Of a DNA stretch of 64,000 bases, positions 34,201 to 45,659 are shown piece after piece (position 1 is the stretch's first letter; the number at the start of each line of letters is the position of its first letter). The notes below the pieces were generated by a model, which saw only the letters and a list, made by a program, of their open reading frames with translations, made no database searches and was not told the DNA's origin. The stretch covers positions 16,584,786 to 16,648,785 of the forward strand of contig NC_023749.2 in assembly GCF_000499845.2 (NCBI RefSeq), read 5' to 3'. Both the position numbers and the translations under genes were made by a program. The stretch comes from Phaseolus vulgaris. Taxonomy: Eukaryota; Streptophyta; Magnoliopsida; Fabales; Fabaceae.

Positions 34201-34434
34201 AGATACCGGCTTTGCTTCCCGGCAAACAGATAATTTGTGACACATTACCTCTGGATCAATTCCAGGAATATCAGACGGCTGCCAGGCAAATAAATCCTTA
34301 TTGCTACGCAACAGTGTGATAAGTTTGCTAAGCAATTCATCAGGCATACTTCCACTTATATAAGTGCACTGTCTGTCGTCTTGGCCTAACACTACTGCTG
34401 TTGTTTCTTCTTTAGGCTCCAGCCTTTCCTCATT
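31231..34434 (-). pseudogene. pol: Tat pol: RT, RNase H, second RNase H, integrase
   Basis: This is the continuation of the gag-protease frame after TAG 34435-34437. Residue numbers count from the GTG at 34392. RT carries FLDAYSG (D153) and YVDD (215-218). The canonical RNase H (about 355-470) has YLATSNEAIGAAL where the first catalytic Asp should be. A second, archaeal-type RNase H follows (about 485-610) with D491, E529, D553 and D603 in place. Integrase has H706, H713, C744 and C747 for the zinc finger and D776, D836, E872 as the catalytic triad with 35 residues between the last two. TAG at 31564-31566 stops the frame after RRQMED; the same frame then runs 78 further codons from 31467, with the integrase end (GPFRVLENLQNGAYRLE), to 31231. 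There is no chromodomain. Apart from the two amber codons the reading frame is whole. Confidence 0.9.
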
Positions 34435-36511
34435 CTATCTGGGATCCAAGTCCACCATGGCTACTATTTTTTCAGCATCTCTATCCATCTTCAAATTCAT
34501 TTTTAGACCTGCCGCATAACACTCCCGGGCATCTCTTTGATTGACATAAACTGTCGCTATCTCTCCTTTTTCTATTGGGAATTTCATGGCCAAATGCGGT
34601 GTTGACACGATTGCTCCTAACTTATTTAAGGAAGATCGTCCTAGCAACACATTGTATGAAGTGGATGCATCCACCACCAGATATCGGATTTTAATTTTTC
34701 TAATTTTGCTACCTCTTCCAAATGTTGTTACCAAATCAACATATCCCTTTGTGTTAACTCTTTCGCCTGAAAAGCCAATGATTTGCTCTCGGAAAGGCAC
34801 TATGTCTTCTTCTCTCAAATGCAACCTTTTAAACGTATCCCAGAACAAGATATCAACCGAACTACCTTGATCAACCAGGGTCTTCATGACAGCATATTCG
34901 GCTATTTCAACCGTGATCACCATAGGATCATCATGATCTGGATCGATTTCTTGAAAGTCTTCGTCTGTGAAAAGCATTGGTGGTAAAGTTCTTCTTTTAA
35001 AAACATGATTAACAGCCCTGATATTTCTCCAATGTTGCTTTCGTGCAGATGAGGATTCCTTCCCAGAAAAACCTCCTGAGATCGTATTTATAAACCCCCT
35101 AACCGGCCTTCCCAAACTTCGCTCTCTGCTTCGTCTTACTGACTGGGTGTTTTGATAGATTCTATCTCCTCTTTCGTCTGGCCTTCCAATCCTTCTTTCA
35201 TCTCTTTTTTCCACTCGTTTATTTTCTCTCCTTTCAAACCTTTCAACCCTTCTTTCACCCAGCTCTCGCCCTCTCACATCTCTCTCAGGACTCAACCATG
35301 CTCTTGCGTTTCCCCTTTGAACAAAACGTTTTAACTGCCCGGCATGAATCAACTCTTCTATTTTGTCTTTCAACCCAATACATTCTTCTGTATGATGACC
35401 AAGATTTTTATGATATTCACAATGTTTGGTGCGGTCTGCCCTTTCTGGTGTTCTTGCTTTTCTTGGTGATGGTATTATTTCGGCTGTCATGGCTTCCTGT
35501 AAAATTCTTGCTCTGTTTGTATTTAGAGGTGTGTATTGCTGGAACTTTCGACTTCTGAACTCTTCTCTGGCTCTTCTTGCAACAGGTGGGTGTTCTCTTT
35601 CTATCACCCTCTTCTCACCTCCATCAACCCTTACTTGGTTTCGAAACTCCCTTAATTCTTCCATTTGCATAAATTTTGATGCTCGTTGCCTTAGTTCATC
35701 CAAATTGATCTCAGGTTTCTTGCAAAGACTATCGGCAAATGGTCTCGGTTTTAATGCCGTTATCATATGATGCATGGTAACCTCTGGGCTAAGATTTCGG
35801 ATTCCCAAAGCAACCTTTCCAAAACGTTCCATGAACATTCTTAAGGACTCTCCTTTCTCTTGTCTTATGTTCACTAAGGCGATTGACGTTAAATGATGAG
35901 GACGACTAGTTGCAAATTGAGCGCCGAACTTTTCTATCAACGTATCAAAACAATCTATACTCAAAGGTGGGAGGCGTGTAAACCAGCTCAATGCTGCCCC
36001 TTTCAGAGTTGTAGGAAATACTCTGCACATAACAGCATCATTCCATGTATACAAGCTGATTTGAGTAGTATATATTGCAATATGCTCATCAGGGTCCGTA
36101 CTCCCATCATATTTGTCAATGGTCAAGTTCTTCCAATTGTCAGGCAACGGAGTATCAATTATAACATCATAAAATGGATGTTTTCTAGAAGATGTCCCTG
36201 CACAAACCCCAGAGCTTTCAAAGCCATCTTCTTCTGGTTTGGGAACTTTCGTTGTGATATAGCCTTTCATTCACTTGTATCCCAGGTTGAACAGTTTCGA
36301 AAGATGAATTCAAAACCGTTTCCTCTTGTAACTTTCTCCTCATGTGTGCGTTTTCGGCTCTCAACATACTCAATTCTTCTTCATTATTCTTTTTTAACAT
36401 CTCGAATTCTTTTTGTAATTGGACCAACATTGCCATTGGCATGTTAACATTGTCTTCCCGATCTCCACCTTGTTCTCCTCCTTGACTCATCTTGTCTTTA
36501 ACCCTTCTCAA
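34435..36511 (-). pseudogene. gag: Tat gag and aspartic protease
   Basis: The N-terminus lies in frame 36511-36218 (MSQGGEQGGDRED..., coiled coil QLQKEFEMLKKNNEEELSML), and a one-base shift near 36270 moves reading to frame 36270-34435 (611 codons). In the latter, residues 85-200 are Retrotrans_gag (LKGAALSWFTRLPP, RQEKGESLRMFMERF). CEYHKNLGHHTEEC (284-297) is a zinc-binding motif. An arginine-rich linker follows, and residues 450-560 are the protease with DQGSSVDIL (D467) and YNVLLGR. The frame closes with TAG at 34435-34437, yet RT follows in the same frame, so gag-pol was one polyprotein or is joined by readthrough. Capsid assembly and polyprotein cleavage are the family roles. Confidence 0.88.
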
Positions 36512-36521
36512 TTGACCCTCG

Positions 36522-36539
36522 GCCCCACGGTGGGCGCCA
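36522..36539 (-). promoter_or_regulatory. Primer binding site of the Tat element
   Basis: The minus strand reads TGGCGCCCACCGTGGGGC three bases after the LTR end. TGGCGCC-starting sites are usual in Tat and Athila elements. I cannot name the tRNA with certainty. Confidence 0.85.
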
Positions 36540-36542
36540 AAA

Positions 36543-37061
36543 TGTTCTTACAGGAGGGACCAAGAACACTCGAAATAGGTTAACAAGACTAATCCTTCAA
36601 TCTTGGGCTGAATACTATCTTGGGCTGGGTACTTGATTTCTCTCCTCGATGGGAACTCTTGGCTTCTCCTCTCGGCTGGTGCTCTCGGCTTCTCCTCACA
36701 ACAGGTGGGGGGTACCTGCAAGTCGCTCCGATGCCAAAGTCAGAAAAGGTTTAATATTCATCAGATAAAATCACTCTTACCTTTTTCTTACTCTGGACTT
36801 CTATTTATAGGGTTTCCTTAATGGGCTTTTCTCCTTTTCTGTTGGACTTTCTCTTTACACCTTTTTATTATTTACACACCCCTCTTGTAGGTTTTAAACT
36901 TAATTGGGTTTCATTTTTATAGTAGTACTTATATTTTATTTTATTCTTTAATGTATATCTTTTTCACTCTCGGTTTAAACCCCTCGGTTTTAACCTTATC
37001 CCCCCTTGTTTACTTAATGTTGTTCTCGGCCTAAACCTCTCGGTTTTAGCCTACCAGTACA
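36543..37061 (-). repeat. 5' LTR of the Tat element
   Basis: 519 bp, near-identical to 27074-27644. The minus-strand TATA (CTATAAATAG) is at about 36810-36801, and the CCGATGCCAAAGTCAG motif at 36728-36743 lies in the transcribed leader. It has only one CTCTCGGCTGGTG block. Confidence 0.93.
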
Positions 37062-37066
37062 AGTAT

Positions 37067-38149
37067 TTTAGTTGAAAAAAATCTATATATAACTATTAAA
37101 ATTAGTAATTTTCTAACATCTATTTACATATATATAATAAAATTCAAGATAGGATATATTTATAAATTTATTTTAATAATTTTTCTAAAATTTATTTATA
37201 CCAATGCTATAAAAAATCAAACCTGTCTTGAGCCACGTGAACTGATTTATTTAAATAAAACATATATGTAAGATATAATATATATATATATATATATATA
37301 AACTAAATTTATCTCTTGTTAGATTAAAATACTTAAGTTAAAGAAGGGATGAATTCAACGGTCTCAAACCTTTAAAAACTTAGAATGATTAATCAATTGA
37401 TTACGGAATTTGATTGATTTTAAATCAATGAACTAAAACAAAACCAGAAAAATATAAAGAAATGAATTTAAAAGAGAGAATGAAACGGACAGAAATAACA
37501 TATGATTTTATACTGATTTCCTCTATCCAATAGTTACATATAATTGTTCAATCATATCAAATTCATTATTATTAGAGTTATCAAAATCCGGGACCAATAC
37601 GATAAAAATAAATCAACTCCAAAAACCAATTATTATATAAGTTAAACAATCAAATGAAAATAGCATACATTTTTAATGGGTTAAATTTATCTTTGAATTG
37701 ATTAAAACTCTAACGTGTATTTCAGAAAAAATGAATTATATCTATCTAACGATTAATTTGATAAATGAATCAATTAAAATAGAAAAGAAATATAAAAATA
37801 GGATTTTGAATCAAACATTTACTTTATTAATTCAATAAATGAATCGATTAAAATATAGAAGAAATACAAAAACAATATTTTGAATCAAGTATTTACTTGG
37901 TTAATTCAATAAATAAATTGATTAAAATAGAGAATAAATACAAAAACATGATTTTTAAAGCATTTACTCGATGGTCTTAACAAATTAATTTATTAAAATA
38001 TAACAAATTGGGGGTAAATTTAGTATTACAATTAAACATTGCAATAAAGTCTTCAATTATGAAGACTTATCTAAATACGTGAATCAATTTATTAAACTAA
38101 GAGATTGAGACAGAAGAATTATATAATATTAGAGTAATCAAGAATACCA
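37067..38149. other. AT-rich intergenic DNA
   Basis: No gene is seen. A TA run lies at 37279-37301. Bases 37320-38130 contain related AT-rich stretches such as TTTGAATCAA...ATTTACT at about 37810 and 37880, probably an old degenerate LTR or intron-like repeat. Confidence 0.45.
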
Positions 38150-38960
38150 AGTTCAATTCTAAAATAATTTGAAATTATCTCATGCTAATGGTTTAATGAA
38201 GAGATTAGCTAATTCGTTAACAAAATCAATGAATTTTATTTGACAACGATTTTTTAATACGTGCTTGATTATGAAATGATGTCTTACTTCAATATGTTTG
38301 GTTCATTGATATTGGATTGGGTTTTTGGTTAAATTTATGACACTTGTATTATCAGACATTATAGGTACTTATCCAATTGAACTTCAAAGTCTAGTCATTG
38401 TTGTTTTAATCATAAAAGTATTTATGCACAACAACTCCTGACAACTTTATATTCAACTTTAGTTATTAAAAGAGAAACACATACTTACTTCTTACTATTC
38501 TAAGATACCAAAATGCTTCAAAGAATGTGACAGGTACGTATTTTTTCTATCAAGCTTACAACCTGCAAAATCAAAATATGAGAAACCAACTAAAGTACAA
38601 GAAGCATCACCTGGATACCAAATCTAATATTGATAGTTCATTTCAGATATTTAAGGATTAATTTAGCAACTTTGTAGTGTTATTCATTGGTATTGGATTG
38701 ATATCTTGAACACATACAAACACTAAACATGATGTCAGGTCTGCTAGTTGTCATGTAAAATAGTGATCCAATTAGCCCTTTGAAATTAATTGTGTCAACA
38801 ATTTTTCCTTTTTCATCAAAGACTAAGCAACAATTTGTAGACATAGGTGTAAGCTTCTTTGAAATTTCTATTTCAAACTTCTTCAAGAGGTTTGTACAGT
38901 ACTTGTATTGACTCAAAAAAATTCCATGTTTCATTTGCTTAACTTTAAGTCCAAAGAGGG
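38150..38960 (-). pseudogene. Copia pol fragment: end of RT and RNase H
   Basis: Minus frame 38934-38680 (MKHGIFLSQYKYCTNLLKKF..., GLIGSLFYMTTSRPDIMFSV) is the C-terminal RVT_2 region of a copia polymerase. Downstream, 38460-38330 still reads VEYKVVRSCCA and DFEVQLDKYL between stops, matching copia RNase H. The RT catalytic part, integrase and gag are missing. It could belong to the same Sirevirus-like family as the LTRs in this window. Confidence 0.8.
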
Positions 38961-39189
38961 TGATGGAGTTCCTTCTTCATAAACCAAAAACTAGCACCAA
39001 ATGAAGTGTAGATGGAGGCGGAAACAATGAAGGAGTGGAGCTAAGGAAGAACTCAAAGAATTCTCATGGAGCTTGGAGTGTCGTGAGGTGTCTTGGAGAG
39101 TGATAGGTGAGGCCTAATCACTTGAAAAGGGAGAGAGTAGATCAACAAATGTGTCTAACAATTAAGTTTAGTTCCTAACCTTCCCAAAA

Positions 39190-39359
39190 AGTTATCCAGA
39201 AATAACTAACAAATTTTGGATCTCTATCTCAAACTATAGTCTTAGGAAGTCCATGAAGTCGAACCACTTTTCTAAGAAAAAGTTTAAAAATGTTGTTAGC
39301 ATCATCAACAAATAAAGATTTGTAAATAATATTTATATATATACGGCTAAATTTATCTA

Positions 39360-39396
<37 letters not shown>

Positions 39397-39477
39397 ATTC
39401 ATAAATAAATTTAAAATTTCTTCTACGATAATCGTGGCCTTGGAGCAGAGCAGCAGAGAAAGGTGTCCTTGTAGCAA
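39190..39477 (-). pseudogene. Ty3 integrase fragment
   Basis: The minus strand reads VDKFSR, then after decay KSLFVDDANNIFKLFLRKVVRLHGLPKTIV, stop, DRDPKFVSYFWITFW. This is the integrase core around the second catalytic Asp of a Ty3 element of another lineage. A TA repeat (39364-39392) has expanded nearby and adds a run of Ile-Tyr to the frame. Confidence 0.65.
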
Positions 39478-39577
39478 TGTCCAGCGTGGTTAATAAAATT
39501 GCTTATTTTGTTTATTCATTTTATATAATAAGCAACCACTTCACTTGTTTATATATGTTTTGACAATTTATCTTTAT

Positions 39578-40071
39578 TGTTCTTGTGTAAGGATTGGGAG
39601 CTGGAGAACTATTGAGAGGATGTGTCTTCTTCCCTTCTGTCGATCGGTCACATTGCTCTCCAACCTCCTATGCTCGTCCCTCACCTCAGTTCTCGGTCTT
39701 CTCGCAAACACCGAATGAGGGGTACTTGTAGAAGACACTCCGACGCTCAAGTCAGCAAAAGGGTTCGTCACTCGACTGTCAAAGTAATGTAGATAATGAT
39801 GTATCTGTTTCTTGGAATGTGCGTTATTTATACTACCTGTGATGGGCTTTCCTTATATTGGGTCAGGTTAGAGATTGGATCGTGTTTAGGGTTGAGTTAC
39901 CTAGTTCCTAATCACGGATTAACATTGCTGACCTCGATTGAGCGTAATTGAACTTGAACTATCGGTCGACATGACGAACGCATGCTTGACCCTGAGCTAT
40001 CAAGCTATGTTCGGTTGGTCCGTCACTGGGATCTGAGATATTACATCAGTCGTGTGGCCCTCATGGGTACA
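39578..40071 (-). mobile_element. Tat-type Ty3 solo LTR
   Basis: 494 bp from TGTTCTTGTGTAAGG to CATGGGTACA, with flanks TTTAT (39573-39577) and TTTAC (40072-40076) matching at four of five bases. It is the same family as the split LTR at 17270-18839. It carries CCGACGCTCAAGTCAG (39740-39755) and TTATTTATAC (39826-39835). The minus-strand 65-codon frame here is LTR sequence. Confidence 0.8.
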
Positions 40072-42456
40072 TTTACATTTCCATTATAACTTCACACCCA
40101 CTTTTTCTCTTACTTCCATTTTAACAATAAAATATTATATTTAGTATATAAAAATAAATAAAAAAGAAAATAATAAATTTTTCTATATTATTAGTGATAT
40201 CTGATATTCCAAACCATTTCAAACACTTAATTAACTGTTATGTAATTAACTTTCTGCATATCTGTTTTATCTTATGTTATTTATTATACTACCTTCTCAC
40301 TTATCTTCTCTCCTTATTCCTCTAGGTATCATATTATATGTTGAGTATGTAGATTCAATTATTGTATGAACTTCTTTAACGACATTATGAATGAATTGTG
40401 TCCAAATCTTTCACAATCTAAGTCTCTCCTTTATTCAACATACACGGCATTAAATGTTAAAATCATCATGTCTTACTCCTACGTACGTACCTTTAGGTCA
40501 AAAATCTCATGTGGAAGTTGATGATTCAGAAGCAAACACGTAAAGTTTAACTTATGTTGCATTGTTAAATGGTGGAGTGGTGCAATGTACACTTAAAGCT
40601 ACAAGACAAGACATGACATTGAAGAAAAAGGAAGATAAAAAGTTGATTCAAATGTGTTTCAATATTTGAGGTTAGGCCCCCATGGCTAAACACTCACAAT
40701 TCAGTACTGCTCTATCATTCTGATGTCCCATGTGTGTGCATGTGTTCACTTCATCATTCATACAACTTTTCTACTCCTTCAAACATCAGAGTACGGCTAC
40801 AATTAAATTTACCAGTGAATCATGTGTTTCACTGGTTGGGTTTTCTACTGGTTTAATCATTTTGTTTTTCTTTTCTACTTTTAACATTTTAAAAAAACTA
40901 TTTATCATTGTAAATCTCAAACTATTAGGTCGTTATTTATATTAAAGTAAAATATGATTTAATTACTAAAATATTTATCATCTTCATGGGGTGAGAATTT
41001 TAATTCTCAATATTTTATAAAACTTTCATGAAAACTTACTTTTTTTTTCTTCACACGTTGAATATTTGTTGTTGGTCAAATTCTCCTTATAAAATTGATT
41101 TTGTGAAATTGATTTAAATATCGATTTTATTTTTTTAAGATGGTATCATCAATATTTATCTAACAAATCATATGCTATCTAATCTTCATTATTTTCATGT
41201 TAAATATTCTTTATAAGTAAAAAACATGTTAGATATTTCAAGGGTTAGAGATTGCAATACATATATACTTTCTTTATGTATATAATATATGTTGGGAAAC
41301 ATATGATTCCCCAACCTATAATATATTATATACATAGTTATGTACATAAAAAATAATATTATATATATATATATATATTCTATTTTATTAAATTGATTTT
41401 ATACAATTAATTTAAATTTAAATTTCTTCTTTTGAACTAATATTAAACTATGACATTAATAAGCTCTTTTAAATTTTTACTCTAGACTTATCCATGATGT
41501 TACTCTTAAAAAGCATCCTTAATATAGGATCTAAATACTTCCCAAGGTGGTGTTTCACAAAATTACATTATTAAGTCACAAGCTCATAAATCACTCAGTC
41601 AAACCAAAAAGTGGTAAGAAAGACACAAGTGTGTGTGCAAGTCCTTTCACATATTGGACATTTATGCTAATGAAGGAGACGTAGGCACAATTTGACAAGA
41701 GATGTTGACTTGAGACTTTGATTAGGAATTGTTTCTTCTACCAATGAAGTTTTGTGTAATTGGGTTGCGTGGCCAGATATTGATATTATTTATTCTTTAA
41801 GTTTCAATTAAGATCCTGCAATTCAAGAGGAAAATATCTAAATTGAAGGAAGCAATGAGAAGAGGAAAGGAAATAGATAAAAGGTAGAAAGATATAATAT
41901 CAATTATAGAAGGATTGTAAGAAAATAAAATGTAAACCAATATTTTGTATTGTTTTCAATTCGTTAATATATCCGTCGAGTTTGTATAATCAATTTGAAG
42001 CTTGTATTGTTTTGAATTCGTTAATGTATTCGTCGGTTTTGTATAATCAATTTGAAGCTTAGCATCGATCAAGATCGACGGAAACCATTACACTCAAGCG
42101 GAGAGTTAATGATATAATCAAAGATCAAGCATTAAATAATGTATCTTTAATTACAGATTAAATCCTTAATCAAGCTTCAAACAAAGGGTCCACAATAATT
42201 ATATAAATAAGCACAGAATTCAAAAATCAGATACGTTATCATCTAGAACTAAATACACTAAGTGTCGAGAGCCGAAGTCTAACTTGAGCATCAAAGTGTC
42301 TTTTGCATGTACCATCTAAGTCTGAAGTTCACGAAAACGAGTAAACAGACAAAATAAATGTTATTCACCTCTATAAAGAGAAACAACTAAGAATTAGAAA
42401 TGACACAATTAATTAATATTAGCATCCTTCTATAACTCTGGTATCCTATCCTTTAA
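40072..42456. other. AT-rich intergenic DNA with a hairpin and an LTR-like remnant
   Basis: No gene is supported. 41272-41337 is an AT-rich inverted repeat around GTTGGGAA/TTCCCCAAC. TA repeats lie at 41359-41379. 42060-42330 resembles the decayed LTR at 26091-26560. A pair of near-identical stretches (TGTATTGTTTTGAATTCGTTAAT and relatives) lies at about 41946 and 42003. Confidence 0.45.
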
Positions 42457-42999
42457 TAGGGGTGAATTGTCTATTTTAATTTGTTGGTCTGTTTAAGCCT
42501 GTCTCATAACTCGTAGTTTGTGCGGATAAGTGTGGGTGGAGCGGATTGACCCGTATATCTTAAAAATATAGAAATTTCATTCTACACCCCCATAATTTTT
42601 TTTTGGTGCCCATATTTTCAAAATTTCTAAAAGTATCTATTTCAAAATATATAATTTGGAATATAAATTTGTATTCAGGATTGTGTAATTTGGAATATTG
42701 TGCAATCCGAAACACAAATTTTAACTTTTAGATTCTTTCCATATTCTATAATTAAAGAAAAAATGTTCAATGAAAAATTTCAAAGGGTAATTTCAATATA
42801 TTTTTTGAAGTATGATATGCAAGAAGAAAGGAATGGAGGTGCATGAAGAAACTCCCCTCAATCCCTAATTCATAACTCCTTCACAAAATTTGATAATGAT
42901 ATTTTAATATTTAAAAATGTTTTTTTGTCTTTCTAAAATACATAGATTGTTTAGGTTTCAATACTCATTCAATGTAGTAGTCAACTATTATATACATAT

Positions 43000-43077
<78 letters not shown>

Positions 43078-43499
43078 TCTCAAATTAGAATAGTAATCAT
43101 GTGTCTACACATATTACCTTAGAAAAGTGTATATATTTAATAAAATATTTTATTAGTCAATTTATTAGTATGATTAAAATTCAAATTTCATTGAAAATCA
43201 GAATATCATATAATAATTTTTTTTAACCATATCTTATCACGCGTATGTCATGAGAATAATAATGTGAGATCGTTTATCTAATTCATCTAAATAAGAAAAA
43301 TAACTAATTTAATAAACAAGAAATAAATTTATTCAAAATTTATATTTGATTTTTTTTCATTAATTTTAAAAAAAATTATGCTGGTGTCTTACAAGTTTGT
43401 GGGCCAACTCTTATGCGGGGCGGACCAATAGGGTGGCCCAGCCTGACTCACATTTTGCGGACCAAATATGGGACGGATCAACCTGTATTGTCATCCCTA
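42457..43499. mobile_element. hAT-like non-autonomous element
   Basis: The left end TAGGGGTGAATTGTC and the right end, complemented, TAGGGATGACAATAC are terminal inverted repeats of the hAT type. Both ends continue with GC-rich subterminal sequence (GTGGGTGGAGCGGATTGACCCG; GCGGGGCGGACC), which is usual for plant hAT derivatives. The interior is AT-rich with a CA/TA microsatellite (42999-43073) and no transposase. I could not find an 8-bp target duplication, so the ends are approximate. Confidence 0.55.
42999..43073. repeat. Compound CA/TA microsatellite
   Basis: A run of CA units is followed directly by about 27 TA units. Together with the TA runs at 6154, 14349, 37279, 39364, 41359, 44015 and 50765, it is a likely place for length variation and assembly error. 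Confidence 0.95.
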
Positions 43500-44010
43500 T
43501 TATTACGTAAGACCTCCAAGGTATATTTTTGGAGTAGTATCGAGGATCATAAAACTAGCAAGTAAACTCATAAAAACAAAAAATCTAGGATAAGAGAAGA
43601 TAGTAAAAGAGAGGAGAGTGAGTGAATGTGTGTTTTGGATGAGAGATCAGACTAAACCCTAAACCCTAAATCTTAAAAAAATCAGATAGAAGGATTAAAA
43701 GATTACAAAGAGATATAAAATTTTAATTTTCAACTTTTAGTTATTTATTTAGCATTTAGAAATATTAATGTTGCAGTTGGAGAAAGATAAAAAAGTAAAA
43801 ACACTTTAAAAAAAATAAAAGAGTCACCACCATAGTTTATAAAGGAAAACTATCAAAAAACCTTTAAACAAAATGGTTTACAAAACTAGATTTGGAGTCT
43901 GATAATCAGTTACATGTAAGAAAGGTGTTAGCACCCTAAAATGTCCATTCTAAGATGATACCTTTAATTAAATGTGCAAATGAATGTAATTTTTTAAACG
44001 GTTTGTTTTC

Positions 44011-44044
<34 letters not shown>

Positions 44045-45659
44045 ATTTGGATCCAACAATGATTTGTTGAACTTACTCTTACATATTTTCATTCACAATA
44101 GAAAATATGATTACGTAGTTCTAAATGATAAAATTGTTTTTTTTAAGAGTGTTTGTGATTGTTGACATAATTTTTCATTTTTTATTTTTTTTTTAAATTT
44201 TACGTTTTTATAATTGACGTTGTTTATAATATAAGATAGTGCAAGTGACAACTTAATACGTTTACAAATCCTATAATAAATCAAGATAATATAAACTATT
44301 CATGGATACCGCATATTGTTGCGCGGATTTATTTAGAAGAAAAAGTATTTTTAATTTTAATCCAAAAAATGTTGGGTAGAAGATGATACATATGAATACT
44401 TAAATAGTTATTTTTTCAAATATTTATATTTTTTATTTTTAAAATATTAAATATGAGATGAAGTGTGCGGTCAAGTATCTAAAATTTATTTATGAAAAAT
44501 TGTAATGCGAAAAATTAATTAATTATTTATTATAAACGTGATTAATAAAAGAAAAGTTGATTATGGAGATGATGGGCTAAAATTAGATGATCCTAGATTA
44601 AAAGCTGATGCTAAAAAGAATGTTGGGCCTAAACGAATGCTGGTGGTGAAAATATGAAAAAAAAATGCATAGCATTTTGAAATTACTGGACCTAAACGGA
44701 CTTCCCAAACGCTCTGAAAGACACAACCTGCTGGGAGGTGTGTATATAAAAAACGCCTAGAGAACTAGGCTGACGCATAAGCCTAGATTTTTATTCAAAA
44801 TAACAGGTGGTAGAACAAAATCAGGCAAATTCTTAATTATTTTGAACCTGCAACCTATACACCTTTAAATTTTCAAAAATGCATCCGAAAATGAAAATTC
44901 AGAATTAAAAAATATATTTTGGATAAACAAAGAACAGATTATTTTATTTTGAAAATGAGATTTCAGAATAGAATTGAAAATTTAAAATTTCATTCTGGAA
45001 AAACAATTCTGAAATAAAAAAATATGTTAAAAAAACAAAATCTAAATACATATTTAAAAAATGGATTACATAGTACATCCATAAAAGTTTCCAAAAATTC
45101 AAATCCAAAAAATATTCCATAATATATTTTTATCCATACTCCTTTTATTTAAGGAGTTTTTGTTATTTTATATAAAAATGAGTAGGGATTCAAGTTTTTA
45201 AATTTGCAAATTCTCCCTTCACCATATCCATTTTAACATACACCCAATTTATTATTGGAAATAACAAAAATACCTTTCAAAAATAACGAAAATAACCTTA
45301 GATAAAAAGAGATTGTGAATAAAAATTACTTATGGAATTCTTTTTCCATAAATATTATGGATTTAAATTTTATAAATATATTTTTGAATTCTGGAAATTC
45401 TTATCCAAAATACATTTTTAATTTTGTGTTCCGAATTTTTTTTATCCATAATGTATTTTTTAAGTCTTGAATTATATTTATTATTATGGATTTTCAAATT
45501 CAGAATATGGTTAATTTTGAAAATATCAAAAATTGATAGGGTGCAGGTTAAAAGTGATATAGTGCAGTTAGAAATTGCCCCCGTTACGTGAATAGGGTTT
45601 ATAATGATTTCTCTCTCTCTCTTTCTTGTTTTAAGTTTTATGCATGTGGGCCTTTTTTT
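43500..45659. other. AT-rich intergenic DNA
   Basis: No gene is supported. TAAACCCTAAACCC at 43652 is a two-unit telomere-like motif. A TA run lies at 44015-44041. CTTTCTCTCTC near 45605 is a short pyrimidine tract. Confidence 0.45.

Larger units (their letters stand above)
27074..37061 (-). mobile_element. Complete Tat-lineage (Retand-like) Ty3 retrotransposon
   Basis: This 9988-bp element is bounded by a perfect AGTAT duplication (27069-27073 and 37062-37066). On the minus strand the order is: 5' LTR (37061-36543), PBS TGGCGCCCACCG (36539), gag-protease (36511-34435), RT-RH-aRH-integrase (34434-31231), a spacer with 62-bp repeats, an antisense ORF on the plus strand (27981-29932), PPT (27660-27645) and 3' LTR (27644-27074). 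Two RNase H domains, no chromodomain and an antisense ORF before the 3' LTR identify the Tat clade; Retand is my best guess. By eye the LTRs differ at about eight of some 515 positions plus a 52-bp repeat-number change, so the insertion is young. Coding regions have two in-frame stops and one frame shift in gag-pol, so it is probably not autonomous. Confidence 0.93.

Noticed and set aside
38150..39477. A single retroelement joining the copia RT and Ty3 integrase pieces
   Set aside because: The pieces belong to different superfamilies (Ty1 RT/RNase H and Ty3 integrase) and must come from separate insertions.
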